Assembly (NCBI GenBank): GCA_964567045.1
Contig: CAZMLE010000087.1
Coordinates: forward strand, 1-14,548
Length of the DNA: 14,548 bases
From: JAFNGF01 sp964567045
Lineage (GTDB): Bacteria; Planctomycetota; Phycisphaerae; Sedimentisphaerales; Anaerobacaceae
Direction: 5' to 3'
In this document: positions 1-6,629 of the stretch, piece after piece
Position numbering within the stretch: the stretch's first letter is position 1
How the letters are laid out: each line of letters begins with the position of its first letter
The notes under the pieces: model-generated
Database searches by the model: none
What the model saw: the letters and a program-made list of their open reading frames with translations, nothing else
What the model was told of the DNA's origin: nothing
Position numbers and translations under genes: made by a program

Positions 1-88
1 GCCAAATGCGAAAAGCAGGATAGAAAGGAACTCTGTAAAGATGCTACAGTCTCAATATTTTTAATTATTTGAATTATTAGGTGTTAAA

Positions 89-766
89 ATGTTACATAGA
101 ATTATTGTTATTTGTTGGATACTAAATTTCATGCTTATCTTGCTTCCTGGTTGTACTAAAAGACCCTCAAATAACAGCACCAATTCTGAGGATGCAAGAC
201 ATGAAGAAATGACAATACGATCTGAGCCGCAGCGAATAGTTATTCCTGAATATAGCATTGTATCTATCAGGGATGTTAGTTTTAGCACCGTTAAGCGATA
301 TGATGTTAGAGTACGTGTCGGGCATATACTATCAAGCCACGAGCTTGAGATAGTGTCACAAGCTATAGTCGAAGAATTAAAGGTAACAAAACCCCATAAT
401 GCCCTTACACTATTTTACTATCTTCCCGATTCTGATACTAACGGCTTATATACAGCTGGAAAAGCAGTCTGGGCTCCGTATGTAGATTGGGCAAGAGCTG
501 ATGAGATTCATACAGGTAACTACTCGAAACACAGGTTAGAGCTTTCACCAGGTAACGCTACTGGTTGGGACCCTGAAAAGGTAAAAGTCCCGGAAGTCTC
601 GCTTGGTCAAAAGAAAAAGATCTTTTTTGAGCTTGTCAAAGCTCAAGATAGCGGCGTAGGTGATAATGAAGCATATGTAATAATTGCCAGGAAATTTAAT
701 ATTGATGAGACTATTGTGCGGAAGATAGCAATTGAGGGTATTGCGAATGGTTGGCCTATGCCGTAG
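89..766 (+). CDS. Predicted lipoprotein of unknown function with C-terminal WPxP motif
   Basis: A 225-residue protein. The N terminus is a short basic start, a hydrophobic run (residues 5-19) and a lipobox-like LLPGC with Cys22, so it is probably a lipoprotein cut by signal peptidase II and anchored in the envelope. A low-complexity Asn/Ser linker follows. Residues about 50-150 form a mixed alpha/beta domain with a TNGLYTAGKAVWAPYVDWA stretch, which reminds me of DUF4875-like lipoproteins; that match is from memory and weak. The last 50 residues look helical and end in a conserved-looking IAIEGIANGWPMP, preceded by a helix-turn-helix-like ARKFNIDETIVRKI. The start ATG has a modest AGGTG five bases upstream. 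The gene stands alone on the plus strand in AT-rich DNA, in contrast to the minus-strand block to the right, so it may be an accessory gene. Coding is well supported; function is unknown. Confidence 0.75.
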   Translation: MLHRIIVICWILNFMLILLPGCTKRPSNNSTNSEDARHEEMTIRSEPQRIVIPEYSIVSIRDVSFSTVKRYDVRVRVGHILSSHELEIVSQAIVEELKVTKPHNALTLFYYLPDSDTNGLYTAGKAVWAPYVDWARADEIHTGNYSKHRLELSPGNATGWDPEKVKVPEVSLGQKKKIFFELVKAQDSGVGDNEAYVIIARKFNIDETIVRKIAIEGIANGWPMP

Positions 767-864
767 CTATGATTAGAACCATTTGCTTCAATAAACCGCG
801 TGTGAAATCCATATCCGCAGATATTTACCTTATGTGCTTTGATAGATTGAAATTGAAGACAAAG

Positions 865-881
865 CTCTGCCGTAGGCGGAG
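865..881. repeat. Small hairpin CTCTGCC-GTA-GGCGGAG
   Basis: A 7-bp stem (one T.G wobble) with a 3-base loop, about 100 bases after the lipoprotein stop codon. No T-run follows on the plus strand, so an intrinsic terminator is unlikely. It directly abuts the ATTCGAA tract and may be part of one composite repeat. Confidence 0.45.
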
Positions 882-883
882 AA

Positions 884-946
884 ATTCGAAGCACTAAATC
901 CGAAATTCGAAACAAACCTGTCCTGAGCAAAGCCGAAGGATTTGAA
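884..946. repeat. Heptamer-phased ATTCGAA tract with CCTGAGC-type element
   Basis: ATTCGAA at 884, ATCCGAA at 898, ATTCGAA at 905 and ATTTGAA at 940 all fall in the same 7-base phase (offsets 0, 14, 21, 56). Embedded at 921-940 is TCCTGAGCAAAGCCGAAGGA, whose ends TCCT/AGGA are inverted. A diverged copy of the latter lies in the opposite orientation at about 1479-1497, on the far side of the protease gene. The phase of the last unit could be chance. Confidence 0.5.
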
Positions 947-957
947 TTGCCAAAGTC

Positions 958-969
958 CAAAACGTTTTG
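958..969. repeat. Perfect 12-bp palindrome CAAAACGTTTTG
   Basis: A perfect palindrome about 30 bases upstream of the candidate -35 of the protease gene. It could be an operator half-site pair or simply another fragment of the degenerate repeats around it. There is no second copy in the spacer. Confidence 0.3.
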
Positions 970-995
970 AATGTTAAGATTCTGATACAAATTAC

Positions 996-1024
996 TTGAT
1001 TTTTAACATCTTATTTTGTATTTT
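996..1024 (+). promoter_or_regulatory. Candidate sigma70-type promoter of the protease gene
   Basis: TTGATT (996-1001) and TATTTT (1019-1024) are separated by 17 bases in an AT-rich stretch, giving an expected start near 1031 and a leader of about 40 bases. The match is modest, and in AT-rich sequence such matches arise by chance. Confidence 0.3.
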
Positions 1025-1055
1025 TATATTGGTTATTTCGCGAAATGAACGTCTT

Positions 1056-1063
1056 AAAAGGAG
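1056..1063 (+). promoter_or_regulatory. Ribosome binding site deciding the protease start
   Basis: AAAAGGAG lies 8 bases before the ATG at 1072. An earlier in-frame ATG at 1045 would place this strong site inside the gene, so 1072 is preferred. Confidence 0.75.
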
Positions 1064-1071
1064 CAAACGAA

Positions 1072-1452
1072 ATGGGCTATGTATATGCAGATATTCATAT
1101 TAAAAATCCTAAAAATAACAAAATTAAGCCGATATCTATCAAGGCTCTCGTTGATACCGGGGCAATGACACTATGTATCCCTGAACATATCAGCTTACAA
1201 CTGGGCTTAGAACCAATCGAAAAAAGAGAAGTCACTACTGCGGATGGTAAATCTCACGTTGTGCCTTATGTTGGGCCAGTGCAAATAAACTTTGAAAATC
1301 GCACATGTTTCACAGGAGCATTAGTGCTGGGCGATTCTGTTTTAATGGGGGCTGTGCCAATGGAGGATATGGATTTGGTCATTAATCCTTCCACGCAGAC
1401 AGTGTGTGTAAATCCGAAAAGTCCCAACATTCCGTCTGCGCTTGTAAAATAA
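1072..1452 (+). CDS. Clan AA (retropepsin-like) aspartic protease, single domain
   Basis: A 126-residue protein starting MGYVYADIHI. It carries the aspartic protease signature ALVDTGAMTLCIP at about residues 25-37, with the catalytic Asp-Thr-Gly at 28-30. A hydrophobic strand, a TADGK turn and a terminal LGDSVLMGAVPMEDMDLVI follow, as in bacterial clan AA proteins related to the retroviral/gag-polyprotein fold. Such proteins act as homodimers, each chain giving one Asp. No signal peptide or membrane segment is visible, so it is probably cytoplasmic; the substrate is unknown. The start at 1072 is chosen for the AAAAGGAG eight bases upstream. The gene is a plus-strand singleton facing acpS, and inverted copies of a short repeat lie on either side, which hints at an accessory or transferred gene, perhaps part of a toxin-antitoxin-like or small-protein module; I see no partner. 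The family assignment is firm, the role is not. Confidence 0.85.
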   Translation: MGYVYADIHIKNPKNNKIKPISIKALVDTGAMTLCIPEHISLQLGLEPIEKREVTTADGKSHVVPYVGPVQINFENRTCFTGALVLGDSVLMGAVPMEDMDLVINPSTQTVCVNPKSPNIPSALVK

Positions 1453-1462
1453 GAGTAGATAG

Positions 1463-1510
1463 GCCCTGCCCACAGCCATTCGACTTCGCTCAGGCCAGGG
1501 GTGGCAGGGC
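1463..1510. repeat. Imperfect inverted repeat between convergent genes
   Basis: The arms GCCCTGCCCAC (1463-1473) and GTGGCAGGGC (1501-1510) pair with one bulged C. The apical part contains CATTCGACTTCGCTCAGG, the reverse complement of a CCTGAGCGAAGTCGAATG element related to the one at 921-940. It sits between the stop codons of the protease (ends 1452) and acpS (ends 1555), where it could act as a bidirectional terminator. No T-run follows immediately on either strand, so a mobile mini-repeat is the better description. Confidence 0.6.
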
Positions 1511-1516
1511 TAACCA

Positions 1517-1544
1517 TTGTCCGTTGTCTCTCGTCCGTCGTACT
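1517..1544. repeat. Short degenerate heptamer tract
   Basis: Four units in a 7-base phase (TTGTCCG, then TTGTCTC, TCGTCCG and TCGTACT), starting just after the inverted repeat and ending 11 bases before the acpS stop codon. The units resemble one arm of the heptamer palindromes inside mfd (TCGTCGC type). Relationship is inferred from period and core only. Confidence 0.4.
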
Positions 1545-1554
1545 TCTACCGGCG

Positions 1555-1944
1555 TTATCCCTTTTCGGCCAGCGCAATGGCTGATGCTATGGCAAAATTT
1601 GCTGTGTGCGTGATACTCACGCTTATATGTTTGATGCCAAGCTCATCGGCGATTTTCTTAACTTCGCCGGTAAGTGCCACCTCCGGCTGACCTGCGGAAT
1701 TGTTCACGATCTCAATATCCGTCCAGGCGATTTTTCCGCGCCAGCCGGTCCCGAGAAGTTTCAGAATGGCCTCCTTTGCCGCGAAGCGGCCGGCTAATTT
1801 CTCTACCGGATTTCTATTTGCCTGGGCATATTTTTGTTCGGCAGTCGTAAAAACCCTGTCGATAAAACGCTCGCCGTGGCGCTTGACCATATCTTCTATC
1901 CGCGGACAGTCAACAAGGTCTATGCCGTGTGCCACAATTTCCAT
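1555..1944 (-). CDS. acpS: Holo-[acyl-carrier-protein] synthase
   Basis: A 129-residue protein, the usual AcpS length. It transfers the 4'-phosphopantetheine group of coenzyme A to a serine of apo-ACP, which makes ACP active for fatty acid synthesis in the cytoplasm. The signatures are clear: HGIDLVD near the N terminus with the Mg-binding Asp9, the helix GRFAAKEAILK with catalytic Glu58, and the C-terminal SITHTANFAIA. The ATG at 1944 follows CAGGA with seven bases of spacing. The start overlaps the end of the histidine kinase gene by 35 bases, so its translation is probably coupled to that gene. It is the last gene of the minus-strand block and faces the protease gene across a repeat-filled spacer. 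Nothing suggests that the upstream kinase controls fatty acid synthesis; the position is probably operon history. Confidence 0.93.
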   Translation of the reverse strand: MEIVAHGIDLVDCPRIEDMVKRHGERFIDRVFTTAEQKYAQANRNPVEKLAGRFAAKEAILKLLGTGWRGKIAWTDIEIVNNSAGQPEVALTGEVKKIADELGIKHISVSITHTANFAIASAIALAEKG

Positions 1945-3283
1945 TCGTTAATCCTGGTCGTTTGGGTAACGTGAATCTAATTTTGGTTCCGATGCCTTCC
2001 TGGCTTTCTGCCCATATATTGCCGCCATGTCGCTGGATAGTCTGTTTTGCTATGGAAAGACCAAGGCCGGTGCCATCTCTTTCGACCTTTCTGGCATTGC
2101 TGGCTCTGAAAAACTCGTCGAACACCTTGTGGATTTCGTTTGCCGGTATGCCAATGCCGGTGTCGGCTATCTCCACCAGAAGGCTGTCACCATTGTCTTT
2201 AGCATTGACCTGGATATTTCCCTTTGCGGGCGTGTACTTGATTGAGTTAAGCAGCAGATTTGTTATCGTCTCTTCGATGGAAAATTGATCGCCAAAAACC
2301 TCGCCAACTAAAGGCTCGATGCTGGAATTTAACGTTAGACCCTTATTCTCGGCTCTTGTTCCGACCGCCTCGATTGCACTGGATATAGTGTCCCTCAATG
2401 AAAATAAACCCATTTCGAATTTGTCGCTAAGGCGCATTTGCGTCAGTCGCAACAGAGCTCTTACAAAGGTCGTGAGCTTTTTGGTGCGGTTGTAGGCCCG
2501 GCTGACAAAATCAGCCTGCTGGTCGTTGAGCGGACCGGCTAACTTGTTGACAAGCACAGCGAGGCAGCTTTGTATGGCCGCTAGATGAGCTTTGATATCG
2601 TGGGTTAGACGCAAGACATATTCGTCTTTTATACGGTCTTTCTGCTGAAGCTGGAGGTTAGCCTGCCTATAGGCCTCTTCTTGCTTTCTTAGCTGAGTCG
2701 AGATGGAGCTAGTCATGTAAACCACCAGATACAAGGTGGTTGAGAGAATAAAGACGGTTCCCAGGACGTAAAAGCCTCCATCCTGCATATTACATGTCAG
2801 AAAACCTTGCAGGCAGTAGTGAGGAATGATTCCTTTGTACTCGAACATGGCTAAAAGACTAATCAGCGTTACGGCCAGAGTAGCTTGCAAGTAACTTTCC
2901 CACACCGACAGCAGGATGCTCGCTATAATCATGTGGAACACGAAATAGACAACTATGGGACTCTCGACTCCGCCGGAAAAATGCAATAGGATAGTTAAAA
3001 TCGCAAGGTCAACAGATATTTGGATATTGATTACCCTCTTGATCGGGATAATGATGTCGGTGGCAGTTGTTCTTAGGATTCTTTTCAGCAGCAGCGCCGA
3101 AATAACATTGTGAAAAATTAGCACAACTGCGATACAGTACAGGGGGACATCACAGACTGCTACACCCATAATACTATGGGCAAAGAATGTAGCTGCAACC
3201 ACACCTACTATAGCTATCCAGCGCAGCTTGATCAGCCAATAAGCCCGCCTGACAAGCCTTGCAATCTGGGGCGTCGATTCCAT
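1910..3283 (-). CDS. Membrane-bound sensor histidine kinase
   Basis: A 457-residue kinase from the ATG at 3283. The N-terminal 200 residues hold about six hydrophobic segments (near 21-39, 46-66, 86-104, 108-128, 132-148 and 171-191) with almost no periplasmic domain, so it probably senses a membrane or intracellular signal. A short charged coiled-coil (about 194-219) links to the HisKA domain with RLTHDIKAHLAAI, phosphoacceptor His228. The ATPase domain follows: N box NLLLNSIKYTP (342-352), G1 DTGIGIP (374-380), F box FDEFFRA (388-394) and G2 GTGLGLSI (404-411). All boxes are intact, so it should be active. Its start lies one base after the stop codon of the receiver gene, with AAAGAGAG upstream, which fits coupled translation and a cognate pair. 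An in-frame start at 3331 would overlap the receiver by 47 bases and is less likely. The last 35 bases overlap acpS. Signal unknown. Confidence 0.93.
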   Translation of the reverse strand: MESTPQIARLVRRAYWLIKLRWIAIVGVVAATFFAHSIMGVAVCDVPLYCIAVVLIFHNVISALLLKRILRTTATDIIIPIKRVINIQISVDLAILTILLHFSGGVESPIVVYFVFHMIIASILLSVWESYLQATLAVTLISLLAMFEYKGIIPHYCLQGFLTCNMQDGGFYVLGTVFILSTTLYLVVYMTSSISTQLRKQEEAYRQANLQLQQKDRIKDEYVLRLTHDIKAHLAAIQSCLAVLVNKLAGPLNDQQADFVSRAYNRTKKLTTFVRALLRLTQMRLSDKFEMGLFSLRDTISSAIEAVGTRAENKGLTLNSSIEPLVGEVFGDQFSIEETITNLLLNSIKYTPAKGNIQVNAKDNGDSLLVEIADTGIGIPANEIHKVFDEFFRASNARKVERDGTGLGLSIAKQTIQRHGGNIWAESQEGIGTKIRFTLPKRPGLTNGNCGTRHRPC

Positions 3284-3284
3284 A

Positions 3285-3683
3285 TCAAGCTCTCTTTGAT
3301 AGGAGTCTTTCCACCTCAGCCAGCAATACATCGGGTTCGACTGGTTTATCCAGGAATCCGTCTACTGGCAGCCAACTGGGGTCGCCTGCCGCCGATTTGA
3401 AATCTACGCCGGTTCTGTCTTTGATCGCCGTCAACATCAAGATGGGCATGTCTTTGAACTGCGGGTCTGCCTTGAGCTCCCTGGACATCTCAAAGCCATC
3501 TTCCCATGTGGACATCACCACGTCCAATATGACCAAATCCGGTTTCTCGCCCTTAATCTTGTCCATTCCTTCCGACCGGTCAGCCGCCGTCACGACGGCA
3601 TATTGCTTGCTCTGCAGAGTCGCTTTCAGCGCCTGCCTTAGGTCAGAGTCATCATCGACAATTAATATCTTGGCCATTTCCAT
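3285..3683 (-). CDS. Single-domain response regulator (receiver only)
   Basis: A 132-residue CheY-like receiver with no output domain. Acidic Asp10/Asp11 in KILIVDDD, phosphoacceptor Asp54 in LVILDVVM, Thr85 in MLTA and Lys113 in LDKPV are all present. Between Thr and Lys there is an extra stretch (DRTGVDFKSAAGDPSWLPVDGF) a few residues longer than in CheY. I have seen this WLPVDxFxDKP form in receivers of anaerobic and planctomycete bacteria. The start at 3683 is chosen because GAGG stands six bases upstream; earlier in-frame starts at 3695 and 3707 (TTG) are possible. It lies directly before its likely partner kinase (one base between stop and start). Without a DNA-binding domain it must act through protein contact, as a phosphorelay intermediate, or by regulating the kinase. 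Confidence 0.92.
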   Translation of the reverse strand: MEMAKILIVDDDSDLRQALKATLQSKQYAVVTAADRSEGMDKIKGEKPDLVILDVVMSTWEDGFEMSRELKADPQFKDMPILMLTAIKDRTGVDFKSAAGDPSWLPVDGFLDKPVEPDVLLAEVERLLSKRA

Positions 3684-3689
3684 AGCGTA

Positions 3690-3693
3690 CCTC
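3690..3693 (-). promoter_or_regulatory. Ribosome binding site deciding the receiver start
   Basis: GAGG on the minus strand, six bases before the ATG at 3683. It favours this start over the upstream ATG at 3695 and the TTG at 3707. Confidence 0.6.
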
Positions 3694-3721
3694 ATTGAAT
3701 TCAGCAATTACTACTTACGAT

Positions 3722-4876
3722 TCATTGCTTGTCCATTCTGTAAATCTTCTCCAGACAAAAATCTACAAATTCATCTTTCACGCTCAGCACTATTTGCTCC
3801 CTAAGCTCAGCATTTAGCTTCTCGATAGCCTCTCTCTGGCGATCGACAAGAATCTTTTGTTCTAATTGCTCCTGCACTTTTTCAAACGGCTCGTAGCGCC
3901 TGGGGCGATTCTCTTCCAGCTTCATTATGAAGATGTGTCCCTCGACTTCAATTGGACCTGCAATTTGACCCGGCTGTATTTTTTCCGCGGCGGGGACAAG
4001 GGCGTCGTAAGGTTTGGCCAGTGAATCCGGATGCAGTGGTTTCCACAGTCCGCCAAATTCTCGTCTGTGCCCGTGTGAATACTGCTTTGCCAGCTCTGCG
4101 AAGTCTTCGCCCGCCTGTATGCGATCAACCAATTCTCTCGCCAGCTTTCTGGCCCTTTGGAGTAAGTCCTGCTGGGGATCGGCTGTTTGAAGTTTCGCGG
4201 GCTCGATATCAATCAGCCGGAATGTAAGGCTCGCCGGAATTACAAAGGATTTGTCCTTCATTTCATCGTAGCACTGCGCCAGTTCCCGCTGGGTGATAGG
4301 CCTATTGCCGCCCAATTTCAATGCTATATAGGATTGGCGCAGAAGCTCTTTTTTCCAGTAATCCTTAAAACCCTTGCGGTCTATTTTCTGCTGCCGCAGT
4401 GCCTCTTCTGCCTTGGCCTCATCGCCTCCGAAGCGAAGCACAAATCTTCTCCACTCTTTTTCTGCCGCCTTTTCCAGAGCCTCATCGATATTCTCGCCCG
4501 CCTGTCTTTTGGCCTGCTGATAAAGTAGAATATATGAAATTCTGCTGGTGACGACCTCTTCGACTCGAGGCCGGGCCCATTGCTTGAATTGTTCAAGCGA
4601 GCCGGCTTGTGCAACCGGCGCGAGCAGCTCAGCAAGTGACACAATCACCTGATTGTACTCCATGGGCGTGGCGATTATCTGGTCGCAAGTTACGATCTCA
4701 CTGCCAACTACCAGCACTCCCGGCTGGCCCGCTTTTCGGATAAGGGTGCTACGCTGCAGTTGGTCTTGACTCGACGCCGGATTGCTGCTGTCTGCGCAAC
4801 TGCCGCCAAACAACAGCGCAGAAAAAGACCACGCCAGAACTTTCTTCAACCAACCGTAACTTCTTTGCTCAGTCAT
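3722..4876 (-). CDS. Parvulin-type peptidyl-prolyl isomerase (SurA/PrsA-like), probable lipoprotein
   Basis: A 384-residue exported protein. A basic N terminus and hydrophobic segment (about 13-24) lead to GGSC with Cys27, a weak lipobox, so it may be a lipoprotein or be cleaved by signal peptidase I. Residues about 55-205 are helical, like the SurA N-terminal chaperone domain. Residues about 213-322 are a rotamase (PpiC) domain: FAELAKQYSHGH, REFGGLWKP and a PGQIAGPIEVEGHIFIMKL strand. A charged helical tail ends the protein. Family members isomerise X-Pro bonds and help fold or deliver outer-membrane or secreted proteins. The ATG at 4876 has no clear Shine-Dalgarno sequence; it lies 15 bases after the HD gene stop, so coupling from that gene may serve. 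An adjacent exported redoxin gene upstream in the operon fits a role in envelope protein quality control. Confidence 0.9.
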   Translation of the reverse strand: MTEQRSYGWLKKVLAWSFSALLFGGSCADSSNPASSQDQLQRSTLIRKAGQPGVLVVGSEIVTCDQIIATPMEYNQVIVSLAELLAPVAQAGSLEQFKQWARPRVEEVVTSRISYILLYQQAKRQAGENIDEALEKAAEKEWRRFVLRFGGDEAKAEEALRQQKIDRKGFKDYWKKELLRQSYIALKLGGNRPITQRELAQCYDEMKDKSFVIPASLTFRLIDIEPAKLQTADPQQDLLQRARKLARELVDRIQAGEDFAELAKQYSHGHRREFGGLWKPLHPDSLAKPYDALVPAAEKIQPGQIAGPIEVEGHIFIMKLEENRPRRYEPFEKVQEQLEQKILVDRQREAIEKLNAELREQIVLSVKDEFVDFCLEKIYRMDKQ

Positions 4877-4891
4877 TTTTTGAATTTTCGA

Positions 4892-5473
4892 TTACTGTGG
4901 ATTGCCTCTTAGGCCGATTTCGCCAGCGACTTCGCGCATCCCCATAATCACATCGCTGATAAGCTGGCTCAATTCCACGCCCAACATTTCAGCGCCTTTT
5001 TCGATTACATCGCGATTTACGCCCGCAGCGAAGGATTTTTCTTTCCATTTCTTTTTGACGGATTTCGGTTCCATATCCATCACGCTCTTGCTCGGCCGAA
5101 CAAGCGCCGTCGCAACCACCAGCCCAACAAGTTCATCAACAGCGTATAACGTCTTTTCCAATCCGCTTTGAGGTTCGACAGCGGTGCATAAACCCCAGCC
5201 GTGCGACATTACCGCCCGGATGTGATCCTCCGGCCAATTATGTGTTCTGAGAATCTCCTCGGTCTTTTTGCAGTGCTGGTCAGGGAACTGCTCATAGTCC
5301 AGGTCGTGCACCAGCCCGATGACGCCCCATTTGTCTTCGTCCTGGCCTCGCTTGCGGGCACAATAACGCATCACCGCCTCCACTGCCAGAGCGTGCTTAA
5401 TCAAGCTCTCATTCTTGTTGTATTCTTTCAGCAGCGAAAAGGTCTCGGCACGTGTCGGCTTAGCTTCGGCCAT
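4892..5473 (-). CDS. HD-domain hydrolase-like protein
   Basis: A 193-residue cytoplasmic protein of the HD superfamily. Metal-binding residues can be seen in order: His27 (LIKHALAVE), His56-Asp57 (GLVHDLDYEQFP), a further His91 (VMSHGWG) and Asp113 (YAVDELVGL). This pattern is typical of small HD phosphohydrolases that act on nucleotides or other phosphate esters; the substrate cannot be read from the sequence. The C terminus (about 135-190) is helical and includes FAAGVNRDVIEKGAEMLG. The ATG at 5473 follows AGGAG with six bases of spacing. The 93-base gap upstream is the second largest untranslated gap in the minus-strand block after that between mfd and its 5' neighbour is excluded, and it holds a promoter-like pair, so this gene may start its own transcript running through the PPIase and signalling genes. 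Confidence 0.88.
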   Translation of the reverse strand: MAEAKPTRAETFSLLKEYNKNESLIKHALAVEAVMRYCARKRGQDEDKWGVIGLVHDLDYEQFPDQHCKKTEEILRTHNWPEDHIRAVMSHGWGLCTAVEPQSGLEKTLYAVDELVGLVVATALVRPSKSVMDMEPKSVKKKWKEKSFAAGVNRDVIEKGAEMLGVELSQLISDVIMGMREVAGEIGLRGNPQ

Positions 5474-5523
5474 ACTTTGCTCCTGGATACCTTGAGAATC
5501 TTTGTCTGCCAGTGATAGTTGTT

Positions 5524-5552
5524 AATTTAAGCCAGACAGCACGAATTTGCAA
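5524..5552 (-). promoter_or_regulatory. Candidate internal promoter before the HD gene
   Basis: On the minus strand TTGCAA (5552-5547) and TAAATT (5529-5524) are 17 bases apart, about 50 bases upstream of the HD gene start. It is the only promoter-like pair I noted inside the minus-strand block; the match to consensus is moderate. Confidence 0.35.
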
Positions 5553-5566
5553 TTTCTATTTTCCGC

Positions 5567-6604
5567 CTACTTGGCCGCAGGCCTTTTCGCTTTTTCGTAC
5601 ATCTGTAAATCAAAGATCAGAATACCTCTGCCGACGCCTGCGGGATCGCCTGTCTTAGCAAATTGAAACGCCATATATCGGCCATCATCGCTCACGACGG
5701 GGTTGGAGGCCTTGTAGCCGGGATAGTCGCCAAAAAACGTCAGCCGTTCCGTTTTGCCTGAGCCGTCCAGAGCAAGCTTATAAATGTCCACATACTGTGA
5801 ACCCTTAATGTTGTGCTTGTCACACTCGACCAGCGTGTATTTGCCATCGGGAAAAATGCCCTCCGGCTCATCATATTGATTTGGCGCCTTTGAATAGTTG
5901 ACCACCTTGCCGGCTGCAATATCCAGGCCCATAACTTCTGTGCCCTGGTAACCGTAAGCGCTGAATATCAGTTCCTTTTCATCGCGCGGGCGAAAGTTTT
6001 GCGTTTCCAGGCCGCACTCGAAAGGCAAATCACGCCTATCAAGTATCTTCTTCTTGCCCGATAGTTCAGGCTTGCCGTTTTCATAGACAATATCCGCCAT
6101 ATAAAATGCTCCGCCCTGGGTCCAGGCGATGCGCATATTTCTTCGCGAAACCGCCGGACCTTCGGAGCACTTTTCGCCCAGTGGTGTCGGCGGCACGGAG
6201 AGGTCTTTTTTCAAAACCCATAACTCAGCGTTCTTTTCGCTTCGGCTTGGCCAGGGATCATTGGCGTCAAACTGCCTTGCCCCGGAGAGCAGGACATCGC
6301 CGTTAGCCAGATAAAGTGCCCGCGTATAACCCTCGTGAAAATAATGATGCGTCATCGGACGAAGAATCCCGGTCGCCAATTCAAGCTCATAAGCGTCTCC
6401 GAAGGTCTTTTCCAGAAACAATATTTTCTTACCATCGTGCGCCCAGTCCGCTCTTTCGCCGAAGTACGTCACCTGCTTTATATGCGCGGGCAGTTCATCC
6501 AACGGCGACCTGCCTGTGCTTTCGCTTGCACAGCAAGGTGTCCAGACTACAAGCACAAAGCCCAATAGCAGACTGCGGAACAATCTCCTTGCTTTCAACG
6601 ACAT
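5567..6604 (-). CDS. Secreted PD40/TolB-like beta-propeller protein
   Basis: A 345-residue protein with an N-terminal signal peptide (basic start, hydrophobic 12-21, then TPCCASES; cleavage near 26, or lipid attachment at a non-canonical Cys). The rest is beta-rich with repeats of the PD40 type, clearest at about 45-65 (RADWAHDGKKILFLE) and about 298-317 (SNPVVSDDGRYMAFQFA), with a further GIFPDGKYTLVE near 249-260. These WD40-like blades occur in TolB and in oligopeptidase propellers, and they normally bind proteins or sugars rather than catalyse. No enzymatic domain follows. The ATG at 6604 is preceded by AGGAG with seven bases of spacing and lies 25 bases after the redoxin gene, so the two are probably co-transcribed. 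I see a full-length gene without breaks. Function: unknown periplasmic or envelope protein. Confidence 0.85.
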   Translation of the reverse strand: MSLKARRLFRSLLLGFVLVVWTPCCASESTGRSPLDELPAHIKQVTYFGERADWAHDGKKILFLEKTFGDAYELELATGILRPMTHHYFHEGYTRALYLANGDVLLSGARQFDANDPWPSRSEKNAELWVLKKDLSVPPTPLGEKCSEGPAVSRRNMRIAWTQGGAFYMADIVYENGKPELSGKKKILDRRDLPFECGLETQNFRPRDEKELIFSAYGYQGTEVMGLDIAAGKVVNYSKAPNQYDEPEGIFPDGKYTLVECDKHNIKGSQYVDIYKLALDGSGKTERLTFFGDYPGYKASNPVVSDDGRYMAFQFAKTGDPAGVGRGILIFDLQMYEKAKRPAAK

Positions 6605-6629
6605 GATCTCGCTCCTATATTGGTAAGTC

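Larger units (their letters stand above)
767..1071. other. Repeat-rich intergenic region before the protease gene
   Basis: This 305-base spacer holds no convincing gene. Reading left to right it contains a small hairpin (865-881), a heptamer-phased ATTCGAA tract (884-911), a CCTGAGC-type element (921-940), a perfect 12-bp palindrome (958-969), an AT-rich promoter-like stretch (996-1024) and the ribosome binding site of the next gene (1056-1063). A minus-strand open frame across 643-990 is only a translation of the repeats and of the antisense of the lipoprotein gene. Confidence 0.6.

Noticed and set aside
643..990. A 115-codon minus-strand open frame
   Set aside because: It is antisense to the lipoprotein end and then a translation of the heptamer and CCTGAGC repeats (RISDLVLRIS-type peptide). 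No ribosome binding site or family resemblance.
1266..1577. A 103-codon minus-strand open frame
   Set aside because: It runs from the acpS end through the inverted repeat into the antisense of the protease gene; the peptide is repeat-derived.
3284..3331. Histidine kinase starting at 3331
   Set aside because: It would add 16 polar residues and overlap the receiver by 47 bases. The ATG at 3283, one base after the receiver stop with AAAGAGAG upstream, is more natural.
3259..3804. A 181-codon plus-strand open frame
   Set aside because: It is antisense to the receiver and kinase genes, which have complete family motifs; it has no recognisable features of its own.
1910..4876. A dedicated stress or fatty-acid control system formed by PPIase, receiver, kinase and acpS
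   Set aside because: Gene adjacency is the only evidence, and acpS and PPIase genes sit in many unrelated contexts. I keep only the kinase-receiver pairing.
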